DNA of 64,000 nucleotides from Anopheles merus (GCF_017562075.2 NC_054082.1:39196442-39260441); one strand, 5' to 3'. Counted from the stretch's first letter, positions 1-14,000 are shown. Notes: generated from the sequence alone by a model not told the origin. Translations and numbers: made by a program.

Positions 1-3000
1 TCAGATTGGTGGTAGTATGATCTGTACTTAATTGAATTTGAAACGGTATTTTAACAAACAGCAACGTACGAGCTTCTTGGTCCAACAGCAGCCTTGCCTA
101 GGTAAGTGTATGAGAGAGAAAGAGAAAGTAAGAACCAAGAGTGAGAGAGATGGAAAGAGTAAAATGTCACTAAAACGGTGAGTCATTGGAGAAGGTTGGG
201 AGGGTGTCGTCCGAGCAGCTTTTTCGTTTCGGAAACGATGCACGTACGTTCGAAGCTAGGAGGCTGTTGCAGAAACCATAAAATTGTAATCTAAAATCTA
301 ATATATTCTGTAATGAGAGTATGCCACGGGTAACCTGCCTCCGCTAGAGCGTTGTGTCAAGTGCCGGCGGTTCGCAAAAACCGATTACTTCAGGTGACGG
401 TGTCAGAGTCGCAGTGTATCAAATTACAAGATGAGTAGAAAAGCTAATGGCTTAAAAAGCTGGAGTGGAAGGCTGGAACAGCAGCATGGTATTTTTCTGT
501 TTCATTCTGTTACACAAATCATTCGTACCATTTTTTAGTCTCTCTTTCTTTTCCATTTAATAACCGTTGGGAGAGGTGCACTTGTCTAGCGATGAATTTG
601 CAAAATGACCTGTCGTGATAGAAGGACGGTATGCAGTAAATATGGCACTGCTGTAGATACACTCAAGAAACAAATCAAGAAAAATATAAAATTTTTAAAC
701 CTTTTTTCATACTTTTCTATCAACAATAAAACATTGACAGCAATACAAAAAAAAAAGAAGCAAGCAACGGAAATCAAAAGTATTTTGTATTTAATAGCTT
801 TTATTCCGCTCGTCATTTGTTTTCAGAAGATTCAATACATTAGGAGCTTTGCGTTAAAAAAATAATTACAGGAGCTATTCTTAGCTAGCCCATACCTCCT
901 TCCTACAAAATGTGTAGGAACAATATCAACTAATGCAAATATTTCTCACCAAAATTTAGTTAAAATATTTTAAGTATTCTGTATTCTGAAAATAAAGTAA
1001 ATTATAAGTTGTGTTTGGGTATAGGAAAAGTAATTGAAATGCAAATTATAACATAATTAAAACTATATTATATAGCTTCTCATTTTTACTTCAGTAGAAA
1101 CATGCATTCCGCAAAGAAGTATAAAAACAATACTTATATTTGTTTGTCAATATTCGACATAAAACAATATGGAGTGTTTAGAAACAGATTATGCAAAACT
1201 TTTTGAAACGCTTTTCATTGGAAATAAAGCTTTTTCCTAACAAAATTTGTTTTTAACATCTTTTTATCTTGTCGCTATACGTATGTAGCAGTATTCCCTT
1301 AACGCCTAGCAGAATCGATGTACTCCATCGACCATAACAAGTGTAGCGAGCTGATATAGGGCAACGGTTCAGTTAAAAGTGTCTGAAGCGTATCGGGTAG
1401 AGGTTCGGGATAAGCACCAATCATGGCTATGCATAATCAGTGTAGCTGTATGTTTGACAAAATCAGTCACCCGAAAAGGTTTACTGTGTCCAGCAATTTC
1501 ACTCAAACGAAGGGCCCATTTTCATACAAAAACAAAAAAGCATACACACATACACACACATATAGCGTTTTGCTGCCTTTGCTTATCAGACAAATATGAT
1601 TGAGAATTGATTGGTTTCGAACAGTTGCTAAGTAACAGTGGGACCGAAAGGAGCAATAAGGATATAGGAATGTATTTTTGGCAGTAACACGAACTTTCTG
1701 CTTTTATTAATGTTACAAAGTTAGAATAAAGATCAACGGTTATAGTTAGAATAATGTTTAATTTTAGATAGGTGGGCAAATTTATTTAACTTTTTGATGC
1801 TTTTTGATGCTGGACACATTTTGATGCTGCTTAAAGCAGGAGCAATATTTTGCGAGAAAAAACAGAAACGACGTCATTGCCGTAAGAGACGTAGCGTTAT
1901 GTTTGCTTCTCTACTTATCGCTATAGACACCGAACTGCTCGTTTGTTTATCTGGCCTGTGGCGTACGAAGATCCAGCTGGTTATACGCTTTGGTAAGCCT
2001 TCCCTAAGCGCAAGCAAAGGTTGACAAATAAGATCGCTTATTCTCAGATAATAAATCGTCCTGACCACCCTTTAGCTCACCTTTGCAATTTGCAACGCGT
2101 AAGCACTTCCGGTGGCGGATGGCGCTGCGCTCGACCGGAATACGAACGAAGCGGCGGCACACGGCATGGAAGCGACAGAGTTTCGGCACGAGCGAGTGTT
2201 TGAAAAATTTCTTCGTTAAGTTCCGCTCTAACAAGCTTCATTTATCACTTACCGGTTTGACCCGGGTTGGCCGAGTGTCGTGGCATGCCGGGTGTGCCGG
2301 TTCCGGGCGACCGAGTGAAAGGTTTGTGGCCCCGCGCAGTATGCAACCCCGTGACGATGTGGGGCTTAAGCAGTCAATCACTCTGACAGAATGATTGTCG
2401 TCTGTGGTCACTTTATTGGACGATGTTGCCTCTCAGAGCGGTAGGTGAGTACGGATAAGGCGGACAGCAGAGTATAAGAGTGAACCCCTTTCAGACGGAG
2501 CGATAAATGCGGTGTGAAAGTATTGGAATGTTTATCAAACGGAACGGCATTGACTATGAGGGTTTTGCAATCGATCAAGAACTTGCCATGCCATAGAAAA
2601 AGAATTGGTGAAATTTAGCGAACGTAAAATAAATTCAATTTTAGATACATTGGTACAAAATCATAATTTTATTGATGAATGTTTGATGCTTTATGTTGAT
2701 GGATTGATGAAATATTTGTGTTTGAAATTGCAACGATACTGAAAACATGACTGAAAATCCTTGCAAAAGTTTTATTTAATCCCACAGTAAAATCAATATT
2801 CTTCAAATTTCCATAATTATTCCACGCAACATATATTGATGGCGACCTGATAAGCTGGATCATTATCATTTAAATCGATTTGATTTGTAACGTAGCAGAA
2901 AAACAAACAGTAAGCAGTGGTGCGGTATTTGATGAGCAATTTTAAATTAATCGGTCAGTGAACGAAGGTAGTAATAATAAAAAACAAAACACAAACTGCA

Positions 3001-4137
3001 GTTATGAGGCCTACACTACATTCATGCTGAAGATTAATTCCGGAATTGTTGAAGCTTGTTCGACCGGTAAAGTTGGGAGATTGTACTCGGAACAAAAGTA
3101 AAAAATAAAACGCATACAAATCAACCCGGAAAGGTGCACCAGTCACCACAACCACACACAGCTAACCGCAGCACATCGGAGAAAGGCGATGTTGTTTTAT
3201 CACTACCAAAACCATAAACCAAATTGAATGACTAAATAATGTTGTGCAGCATGATATTGTGCGTATTTTGCTCGAGGAAACATCCGGGAGCACATCTAAA
3301 CGGTTCGCAATATGCGTACCAAAATCCTGTGCAAAAGCTGCTTTTTGTGTGGTCTGTCTGGACAAGTGCCATGACGTGTGGTATCCCTATAGAAATATGC
3401 ACACACGAGCAAAGAGGTAGTGCGTGTGAAAACACTATCAATATTGAGCCACCTCAAAGTGAATCCGCAACAAATATCTATAGTTTGCATATGAGTTTTT
3501 ATCCGCCTATAATTAAGAATTAGAAACACGAATGTGGGAGGTAGCAAGGTATCAATTGCAACAATGCTTTATTGTAGTTTATCAGAGAGCAAAAAATCTA
3601 ACAGAACATTCATTAACTCATTAATTAAAAGGCGAAAAAAAACATTTTGTTTAATGTACTTCTGTGCTATTGTGCCTGCATGTAGTTGTGGGAAGTTTTG
3701 ATCTTGTTGTAATGTTGTTTAAAGTAGTTTAAGTATGTTATATTTGTACGTACACAAACTGTCAAAATGTCAAACAAAACGTCAAACGAGATATTATCCA
3801 TTTTGTAATTAATTGGCATACCTGAACTTTCTTTCTATCTGTATGAAGACCCCTTGTCATTTGTACAAAATGGTTTCACGAACTCCAGATAATCTCAGGC
3901 CACAAATCGCTTTCGACAAACATGGCGGGTTTAGCCGATTCCAGTCTCTATTGAGATTTTTCGAAAAATTTTAACACAGTTTGAAAACACTTCTTTACTT
4001 AAAAAATTGAAACGATTAAGCTTTCATCCTTTATGGTATTCGTAATTTTGTGAACAAACTTTAATGTATTAAAATTTGTATTAATTTTTTTACTAGCCGT
4101 TTTATCAGTTCTGTGTGTTCAATTCTTGCACTTTCAG
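1..4137. other. Gene-free stretch, left edge
   Basis: AT-rich, mostly unique. Strong donor-like sites occur on the plus strand at 100/101 (CCTAG/gtaagt) and 2445/2446 (GGTAG/gtgagt). They could end untranslated exons of a plus-strand gene, but the frames around them are short and I cannot support coding. A small TTTTTGATGC direct repeat lies at 1791-1812. Confidence 0.5.
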
Positions 4138-4365
4138 CCGTGAATATTTCCGATATTTGCCGCATTTTGAGTACGCACTGGTCGATATTTTCATATCGCT
4201 GTGGATCAGCATACCGGCGAGCCGGCGAGTAAATTTATTCGTTCGGTATTTTACGAGCTTACTTCACTTTTCTGTTTATGATACGATGTTCCAAATTTAT
4301 TATATCGGAGTTACGGCTCATGAAACACTGAAAGGCGGTTTGACCAAGGGCACGCGGTATTGGAG
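4138..4365 (+). CDS. Candidate internal exon of an unrecognised gene
   Basis: Acceptor gcactttcag ends at 4137 and donor TTGGAG/gtatgt starts at 4366. The 228 nt between (a multiple of three) are open in only one frame, REYFRYLPHFEYALVDIF onward, about 75 residues, aromatic and partly hydrophobic. A possible next acceptor (ctccacttttag, ending 4653) would add only about 13 codons to a TAG. I recognise no family. It could be a terminal piece of a membrane protein or a chance ORF. Confidence 0.22.
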
Positions 4366-6904
4366 GTATGTTTATTTCTTTGTTGGAAATGTATATATCT
4401 GTTGAGGGGAAGTTTACACACTTTTCAAATTAGTAGAACTTATAATGAAATAGCAAACATCATGAAACACATTCAACAGATAGGTTAAGTTGAATACTCT
4501 ATTCCAACAATGCTGGTGAAGTGGTTTTAGCATTGCTTTTCCTTTGAAAACCGACTTCAGATAGCGAAAAAAAAAAAACAAGCGGCACAGAATAAAATAA
4601 GCAATTCTTATCCAATCATAGTTTTCCAGGGTCTTGGATCTCTCCACTTTTAGTTTTCAACTTCTACCATTCCGTGTGCTGCACGTGCTTTAGGACGTTT
4701 GTCTGGGTTGGAACTGTACTGCTTTTTCAAGACGTGGATCGATACTTTTCTCATTTATTTTCCTTTTATCACGAGGACAATTCAGCGTGGGGATATCCGC
4801 TCGGCTGTCGGTCGGTACCACTCGACAAGTTGCCTCGGCTCCCGTTAGCCTTAAACGCCCTTCAGCACTTTCCTCCGATCGGTCCTGTTTTATGTATGCT
4901 TTTTGTTGTTGTTGCTCTGCTTCTACTCACCGATGCCCACGGACTGCCATTCCAGCTCATGAATATTAAAATGGTAAAAAGTAGGACTACTGGTAGAGGT
5001 TGACAAAACAAAAAAGTGCAAAATGAATAAGCACACACACAAAAAAAAACTAAACATTACCAAATGCCTCGTGTATAGCAACACTTTCTCGCAAGACGCA
5101 ATGCTCACGTGGCGCTGCATATGTATGTATGGGAGACGAAAGAGAAAGGAAGCAGGAAAAGCCTGTTAAAGGGAACGTTGGCGATGTTGAAACGTAAAGA
5201 GCGGATGTTGGAGTGTTGTTCGCTCATTGCCGCAGGACTTTCTTTCTTTGCAGGCGTACATTTTGTTGAAATCTCTACACAATAGAGACTACTACTTCCT
5301 ACGCAGATACGAATTGTAACCGAAAGGTAAGAGTGTTGATAGCTGTCTATCAGCTAAGGAATGTCAACAAATGAAATGCTGGACATTTTGTCTTGTGCAC
5401 GACAGTTTTTCATGTTGCGCAATGATAAACATAAAAATGGGAAAATTCACTTTAATGTACAGGTTGCAATACCTCACAGTCATGCATGTAGCTATACATA
5501 TCGTGCTCTGCACTTTAAGGGTAAGTGTTCTAAGCGCTTTAAAATGATTTGTTACACATTTCCAGTAAGCAGAAGGCGGGACGGTAGCTTAAGACCATAT
5601 CGCAATCTATACAATTGCTTTACATGGATAAAGTAACGGCTTAAATTAGAGTGTATCAGAAAGCTCTTTTAAGTGTGCTTTATAATGGGACCGGTTTGAT
5701 TCGGATTCGGGGACAAATTGGAAAGAACCGACACAGCCTGTACTGTACTGTTCGTTGTATATCATCGTACACCCACAGATTGACTGATGAAAGAAACACG
5801 ATGTGCTTTGTGAGGAAACGGCACCACACTGGAGAGCTGGTTTCATGGGCAAAGAAGAGTAGAAGTTGGGTAGTAATTTCCCACAGAATTGCAACATTGT
5901 TTCGTCGGGGAAAAATCCAGGAGCACAACATCAGCTTAAGGACAAAAGCAGATAATCATCATTCACACAGAAACACGGCTACAGTTTCCAGAAGTGCAGT
6001 GGCACTATCCGGGATTATAGTGCAATTCTGCTGCATCCATCTCGTACCGGGGTGGTTTACAGAATCATCCAGAGTCGTGTCGGTAGCAGCCGTTTCTACG
6101 GTGCCCATTCACCATTATGCGGAAGTGAAATCGGTGAAGTATCGTAACACAAATGTACGAAGAAGGGGGGAAAACACAAAACGATGGTACGATCATTTCG
6201 GCGTGCCTCTCTCTCTGTACGTTCCTTTTGGGGTAAACAATAGAGTACATGGAACGGGCTAGAGTGTTGGTTGTATCTCGAATGACGAGATGGGGTTTGT
6301 ATTGTGTTCGTTTTAGATCCGCATTCCTCGGGTTGCCGAGCGTTGCAGTGTAATGCACATATATAAAAGGTTGATTTTCATCCGGCCCAGGTGTTGGAAA
6401 GGTGAATGTGTAAGGAAACCTTATCACATTTGTGTCTGCCCCGTAGTGTCACACAAGGTGGGCTCATTAAAGAACGCCAGGCACAGGATAAGCAATTTAC
6501 ACTCGATGTCGCTCCTCCTGTCTGCCATAGGTTATGGGGGCTGATTATTTACGTTTGTTTAGAACCACCCATTAAATTCGTAATGTTTTTGCCTAATGCC
6601 TGTCGAAGGGTTTACTATCGGTTGGTGAGTGATTTTTATTAATTTTAAATTAGTATATTTGTGTTCTTTACATTTGTGTTTTGGCGGTTTTGCTACATTG
6701 ATTCCAAAGATATACTATTAATTAATTAGAGCTGAATGATTGTGTTTATTAATCGAACTACTAAGTTACAACACGACATTTTAAAATGATGTAACTACAA
6801 AAGCAACTCATGAAATCCTCAACAATAGCATAATTTTGAGTTAGAAAACATGGGATTTAAATACATTGTGAATGATGAAGCTCTGTAAAAAGACATTTAT
6901 CATA
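4366..6904. other. Gene-free stretch
   Basis: Moderate GC between 4.6 and 6.5 kb with several open frames (one of 203 codons at 5651-6262) that lack family resemblance and consistent codon choice. Nothing else recognised. Confidence 0.5.
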
Positions 6905-7523
6905 CAGGGTTTACGTAGCCAATCCGGCATCGTCAAAGCGTTATCGGTCGCCGTAAATACTTTTTCAGGCGACGTAAACCCTCAATTGGGCACTGTCATT
7001 TCTATTCGAGCCTTGTGAAGTATGAATCGGGCAAAGTACAGAATGAATTGGGCCTACTTTATATTTTGTTGCTTTCTAGTCGTCAAACAATACTTTTTTT
7101 GCTAGTTGTTTAACTGATATGTAAGAAAATTCACTATTTTTAAGTTTAATTACATAAAAAAATATTCAAATTCCTTTTTTTTAATTTTAATTCGAACCCG
7201 TACAATGCAATTTGGTTTTATATTTTTTAAAAAATATAATATGATTGGTGATTTAATTAGGTAAATATTTTAAAATAATACATAATAAGTTAAATAACAT
7301 GCAAAATACGTATTTTTAAACAACTTGATGGATCAAACACACCGGAGCGACCGATTTGACACCTTCAAGAGTAGGACGCTTTCATTCTGTATTTTGCCCG
7401 ATTCATACTTCACAAGACTCCAATAGAAATGACAGTGCCCAATTGAGGGTTTACGTCGCCCGAAAAAGTATTTACGGCGACCGATAACGCTTTGACGATG
7501 CTGGATTGGCTACGTAAACCCTG
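6905..7523. mobile_element. Foldback MITE with about 140-bp inverted repeats and TA target site
   Basis: Ends CAGGGTTTACGTAGCC at 6905 and its complement finishing at 7523. The two arms (about 6905-7044 and 7384-7523) are nearly identical, with only a handful of mismatches. TA flanks both ends (6903-6904 and 7524-7525), the duplication typical of Tc1/mariner-mobilised MITEs. The AT-rich centre (about 340 bp) has no ORF, so it is non-autonomous. Each arm also carries an internal inverted copy of GGGTTTACGT. Confidence 0.9.
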
Positions 7524-10500
7524 TAAAAAGACTCTGGATTTAATGAGACAAATCAGAATTGTAAAAACTACTGCTTTTTTTCAATGCATGTAAGAGATTA
7601 ATTGAGTTGTACACCACTGCATTAGTAATCGCTAGTATAATAGGATTTAATTAAGAATTACGATCAGTAGCACAAAACTCACACACATATGGAAGTAAAT
7701 AATTTTGCTGTAACAATAGTAGTAGTAGCGTCTTATATTAGTTTTTAGTTATAATGTAATACGTAATGTAATATTATTATATATTATATTATATTATATC
7801 ATTATAATGTAATATGTATGAAATGTATGAATCCTTATTAAGAACTTAATTTTACTTCAACTCAGAGCGTAGAACGAAGCGGAAGTAATATCATAAACGG
7901 AAAGAGTTTTGTTCGATACAATAACTGAAACCCTTGGTGGAGAACCAATTTTAAGTCAAATCGATAGAACATGTTTAAATTTAAAATTAGTCGAAGATGA
8001 ACGAACAGAGGAAACGTTTAAATGAATGAAGTAACAAGGAAAACAAAGCATCTAGGAAATGTTCCTCTGCGAAAGGCGCTACATTCCAACCCGTAAGCAC
8101 CGTGTTGCCGTTTATCCGTTCGAGCTCAATATTTTATTTCATTAGTTACAACCGGCACCGAAGGCGGCCTGGCTCCTACTTGAATGAAGGCGAACACAGC
8201 GCCTCCAGGGAAATCAAACCTGGGCGCTTGGGCGCGGACCGAGGGCTAGAAAAACGGGATACGGAAACGGTTCATTTAAAATCTGTTCGCAAACGGTGCG
8301 ACTACGGAAACAATCTGCTAAATTATGTATGCACTTCTGATTTTACTTTACAGCCATCGTACAGTGGACCAGTAGACCGGGATAGCATGTCGGGATGGAC
8401 CGAAGAGGGACCATAGGGCAGCCAACCAACGTGTTGGACAGATCGCTAGTGTCGCCAAATTTATTTCACCTCGTTGAAAGCACCATAAATTGTTACGAGT
8501 GATGGTGCAACGAAGCTACTCGTGTTCTCGTGAGGGTCGAGATGTCATGTTGCAGCTGGGTAAGGTGTGCCGTTGGTAAGATGTACCGATTGCGACTGCT
8601 TATCAGGATCGATTTTCCGCTGCTGAGTGGTTGTAACACACCGCACCATCATACTCACCAGCAGCAGTTCAGCTGGGAGATTAGAAGTGGCGGTTCTGTT
8701 GGAGACGGGTTGTACAGCATGAAAGGTAATTCATTGGGCTCCGATTATTATTGGACGAGCAGGAGGAGGGCACTCACGTCTGCTGCCAGCCCCAATTCAT
8801 TGCCCTGTCATTAAAGCTCAAAATAATTTACCAGGATCCGCCTTACACATTAACGCAATAAATGTCTGTTGAAAAGGTATCCATTAGAAGTTCTGTCGAT
8901 CGGTTGAGCCAGATCTAGACTGGGCAAGACGGTAAGAAGAGAAGAAGAAGAAGAGCCGTCTTTTCTGTGAGGCATAAGTTTTCTCTCAAGAGGTGGTTTC
9001 GAGGAATTGTATTTTGGCAGCACTATAGACAGGGATTTGTTTTATTGAACGATGCAAATTACCGGCTCCAGCTTGCGGTTGCTCGTCAGAGAGAGGTGTT
9101 GCTGACTATAATGGAACAATCTTAAGTGAGTCGGACAACGTGTTTGATGGAGCATAGACGTAACATTTAGATGGCATCCTTTGTGTGATGTACTTTTCAG
9201 CGTTTTCTAATTCAACTGTGTCACGTGAGTTAGAAACCAACTGTACGAAACGTTATGCATGTAGTGGTGCATGTGTTTGTCGGAATAGCCGGATAATCAT
9301 AGGTCCAACTGTTGAAGTTGAGCTCAAAATAACCGTAATGGAAATCGCAGCTTGATGTATTGATACACACCACCCCAAACGGAGCTAGAAACATTAAACA
9401 AGGGCACGTACCCAATGCGAACACAAATCACTGTAATCATAGTTAATTTTAATTTATGTCACACTCACCAACCAGCCAGCCATTGGACGCGTTAGAAATC
9501 CCCCCGGGTGGCTCATACTATTATCAAATATAATTAAAATTGATTATCCACCACCGTCTTACCGGTGTGTCGCTGGGACAAATTTCGATTTGGAGTTCTC
9601 TCTCGCTGTCTCTCTCTGTATGCCCCAAACGGGTACCGGTGTTTCAAAAGTTAAATCAGCACTTCGCTCCCGGGTGGTATCAGCGCTGCACTCAATTTGT
9701 GCTAGTTTCGTAGTGCTATATCTGCACAGTGCTTTTGACTATGGATCGGTTATGTACTACTGTTATTGATTATCGGTGCAATTTTGGTTTTTGGACACTG
9801 TTGGGACAGTTGTGTTGTGGTGACGGATAGTATTAGGTGTTGTCGATACGACCTCAATTGGATGTTGTCTGTGCTTGATTTGTGTATTGAATAACACAGA
9901 TTGATATTTTGTGTTCAAGTTTGACTGCATTACAAACATGTACTGGTGAATACAAGTTTGAAACGCTTGAATGTATAAAAAATGTTATAAAATACCATTT
10001 TTTTTTAAGAAACGGTTGGCATAAACCATGATCTTGCTTCCACGTTTCATGATACAATACGTCTGAGGTACGAATCATTGTACGTGCCGGATTATGAAAC
10101 TTAAGATCACTGATGCCTCTCACAGCCAAATCAGTCCTTTCCCACACTACTGCTTTCTAAGGAAATGGTGTTTGTCTTTCAAACCGAATACGTACTTACT
10201 TTAATGCTGTAGTAAAACTGGCGAGCTTTATGAACGTATCATAAATGAATACGTGATACTCTGCATCCGTCGGAATACAAATAACGTGCGTTCGGCGAAA
10301 AGCAGCATGCTCACTATACGGTGTTCATTAAAATCCATCATGATGGGCGTTTTGCATCTGTACCCTCTATTTCTTTGGTTGGGTAGAAACACAATTTTGA
10401 AAAGAGCTTTTTTTATTTCATTATCTTTACAATGCAGAGTTCCAAGTGCTCAGACTTTATACTAAACGACAACTTCTTTTGGTTTTGGGTGGATTTCAGG

Positions 10501-10965
10501 TACGATGATGTAGGTTTAGGAGACATAACGTTCCCTTCCTATAGTTGGTAGATTTGTCCACCGACCAGCTTGCAACGATAGCTACCGTGGCACAAGCCAG
10601 CGAAAGATAAGCGAAACTATGTAGCTGTGTTATGCATTTTAAAAATGCCTGCAACCGTTGGACGGTATGCAAGTGGCTCACTTTATGCGAGCGATAATTT
10701 TCCACGCGTTTCATACAATCTTGCAACGACCGGTAAGGTTGATGTTTTTTACGTTGCTTGAACGTTGTCCACGTTGTCATACCTAAAAATGTGTAGGTCG
10801 AGGGTCTTGGAAAACATAAATTGCTTAGTTACAATATAATTTTTTGTTAAAATTTCGTTTTTTGTGTAGTTGAGAGTTATCTCGCAGGCAGGTTTTTGCC
10901 ATCAGAATAGAGCTTTTAAATGTAACTCATAACAGAGCTCTATTTTCTTTAAAAACATCACTGAA
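7524..10965. other. Gene-free stretch
   Basis: AT-rich to 8.0 kb, then moderate GC. No repeat family or exon recognised. Confidence 0.5.
7770..7815. repeat. TATTA-type AT-rich tandem repeat
   Basis: Repeated TATTATAT units, imperfect, in AT-rich intergenic DNA 250 bp after the MITE. Confidence 0.7.
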
Positions 10966-11043
10966 AGCCGAGTGGTACAGCCAAAAGACAGCCGAGTGGT
11001 ACAGGTTAACCGAAAACGGTTGTTGCGCAAAAGAAGAAGCAGA
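10966..11043 (+). mobile_element. SINE fragment, SINE200-like, duplicated 5' box
   Basis: AGCCGAGTGGTACAG occurs twice (10966-10980 and 10990-11004). It resembles the A-box part of a tRNA-derived SINE. CCGAAAACGGTTGTTGCGCA and an AAGAAGAAG tail follow. The B-box and body are missing, so it is an internally deleted copy. The same tail is found at 46250-46285. The family name rests on memory of Anopheles SINEs. Confidence 0.65.
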
Positions 11044-14000
11044 ATCATATTATGTTTTGGTTACATAAATACTATATTTAATAAATACATATTCACCTTA
11101 TGCATTGTTACACAATTAAGAAGAAATTGTTTTTAGATTGTTAAAGAAATGATCTCCACTTGAACTAAACTATACTTTTGAAGGCTTGATCAATTGTGTA
11201 GCTTGTCACATTTTTATCGGTTTAAAGTGGTAACGCATTTGAAGCCGACAGGACGAGTTTCAATATTCCATAATAATAGACTGGCTGTCAGTGGCTTATT
11301 GCACACACATAGCAGGATATTCAGTCTTACGCATGGGGGGGCACTGTTCAACCGGTGGTTGAGCCCATGACGGGAATATTGGTAAGTCATACGAGTTGAC
11401 GACTGTGCTACGGGCCCGGCCCAAATGCTTTTATAGCTTTCACAACACACTTTCATAACTAACCGAAATTCTGGCAAGTCATGTGAATATTGTGAATTTT
11501 AAAAGTGCACCACCCACTTGAGCAAAAATAAATAAACTTTCCAAATAGGCACTCGTGTATTAAATCGGAAGCTCTTACTAAAGCGCAACCGTCAGCGCCA
11601 TGATTGTATTGCTGTGTCTGTTACTGTAAGCCCGTACCGGTGCCGGACGAGTTTCGGCGAGCTCTTGCATTCGGGTGAAATTGCTGCTTCCATCGTATTA
11701 TTGCTAACGACCCTCATAACAACTTTCATAAGTTCATTATAGCCAATATGATGAGGTCGTTCAAGTAATGGCGGAAGGTATTGAGCAGGTAAGCAGAAAG
11801 CAAGTGCGGCTAACGTTTTGCGGGCTTCACCATACCCGGAAAAAGGTTATGTCGTTCACGATACCTTCCCAAGGCGAATGATATTGATTTTTCTGGCGAA
11901 CACTTCCGGTGGGTAGCTGGATGCTGGAATTTATGGAGCTTCTTAAAAGCTGTGAAATGGCTTTTTATGCAGCTCGACGAAAAAAAGAAATGTTTATATT
12001 GGCGTATCGTTTTTGTAAAACGATTTTATTTCTTGCAAAACGATTTGATTACTGTGAGTAAAATTTATGCCAGTTGAATTTTGAGCAAGAACACTATTTT
12101 TAAACGACAAACATACATGGAAAAGGGTAACCTTTTTTTGTGTAAAGATACATATAACCGTGCCACTCGTGTTGTAAAATGCAGTACTTAAAGCAAGGCC
12201 TATGAGATATAGTGCTGAAACATTTGCAAAACCTAGTCTAGTGCCTGCATGCAAAGCAACCTGTCAATGTGTAATCCCTTATTTAGTGCTTAGTGGCACT
12301 TGCATGGTTTCGCATTTAGGAAACAGCTGTAGAAACCAGCGTTGATGGCTCAATTTTTAACATATCGTTTTCCGCCCCAAAACGATGGTTCATTAAATAC
12401 AGCATTCCACGATTCGGCCTTTGTGCTAAGGGGACGTGCTAAGGCTTTACTCGTTAGCGACAAGCAGCTTAGTAGTTGCTTACCCGGGATGGGCATAGGC
12501 AGTTACCATCCTTAACCATGATAACACTCCTGTCCCTGTCACTCCTGTCCCCTCACCTTCAGTTTGAGGTTATCCGAAATGTTCCCTCCCTTCTTTGCCA
12601 ACGATCAATAGTGTTGTTCGGGCCTGAGGGTCTGATCTGCTTGTGCACATACATACATACCACGGTGGGAACGGATTCGACGGTATAAGGGGGAATGGCT
12701 TGTCACCGACCTAATAGGCGGCACAGGTAACGATAGCGCCCCGGTGGTTGCACGATAAAAGGACGAAATGAAAATTACCAACCTCACTCAGTCGGCTTCC
12801 GGTGCTTTTGAACGGTGCCAACCATCGGAGGATGCCAACCCTAGCCGATTTGAATAGGCTACAAAAGGTAAACGAAAATGGCTACATCCGGCTGCCTCGT
12901 GCTCAGCGCACCAACGATTGGGCGCAAAGGGCAAGGGCGTGTAATCTTAGCTGGTCCAAATTTTCCCATAATGTTGTATCCACCTTCTCGTGTCCGGGAA
13001 TGGTGGCTGTGTTTTGCGTTCGAGTGGGCACCGGTGGGGTGCGGGTTTGTTGAGTGCCTTTTGCCTCAGTGATGAGTTTGGGGGCGATGCGTCATTCTGT
13101 GGGGTGCTTTTTTGTTGTTGGCGGTTTCGTTCACTCCACACCGGACGTGCGCTTTACACATAATAACCTAAATATGACAAATGATAATTTCGCCTTTCTT
13201 CTCGAATTCGTTGAAATGGAACCCATAGCACGCTTTCCGCGAACACCTTATATTGCTGAAGTTCGTTCGAGTTTTCCCATCACTTTTTTTTTGGTGCACT
13301 CTGCATGCGGTTGAACGGAAGTGGGGGATAAAAGGAAGCGCTGGCGGTGAATTATTTAGCCCTAGAAGCTTCTTTTCTTCATCTCTCACTTTTACACCTA
13401 TTCGTAGTTTTAATTTGTCATCGTTTGCGAGCCCGAACACAGCGCACGAAAACCGCCAACCCATGTGGGTGGGCATGTGGGCAGGATGGCCGGCTCACGG
13501 TTTACGAAAAAAGAGAAGAAATACTAATTCCACCGAAAGGTTATTGGAATGCATAAATCAAGCGGGTTATTGTGCCCGCGGGCACATCGAGCCGTGGGGT
13601 GAAGTCAGGCGGTGGAGGCGAAATTCTTTAAGGTGCGGCGCATTAGCAGGTTCGGTGAGGTGGGATGGTTATAGTGAAGGGTAGGACTGTGTTGAACGAA
13701 TGGAAGGAAATAATATGAATGAAAAGCGTGCAGACAGGTAGTTAAGTCCGGTATTGAAGAGCTGAGACATTATGAGATATTAGACAAAACAATCGGGTGA
13801 TTTATTACGCTGTTAATTTGGGCAATGAAGAGCATTATCAGCGAGAAAGTTTAAAAGCAAATTATTATGTTTTATCTACTTAGAATGAAATGGGGCTGCA
13901 CAAATATATAAAAGCTTAGCTTTATTATTATCGCACTTTATACACAGAGTGATAATAATATTTATTCTACCTGTTTCTTCACATTAACTCAAGACACACT

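Noticed and set aside
5651..6262. 203-codon plus-strand ORF
   Set aside because: Amino-acid composition and codon use look random. No domain, signal or neighbouring exon.
9230..9424. Minus-strand frame containing SSCDF...NSWTYDY, reminiscent of nicotinic receptor subunits
   Set aside because: The eight or so residues that hold the Cys-loop centre are missing, no flanking receptor exons are found, and the match is too short.
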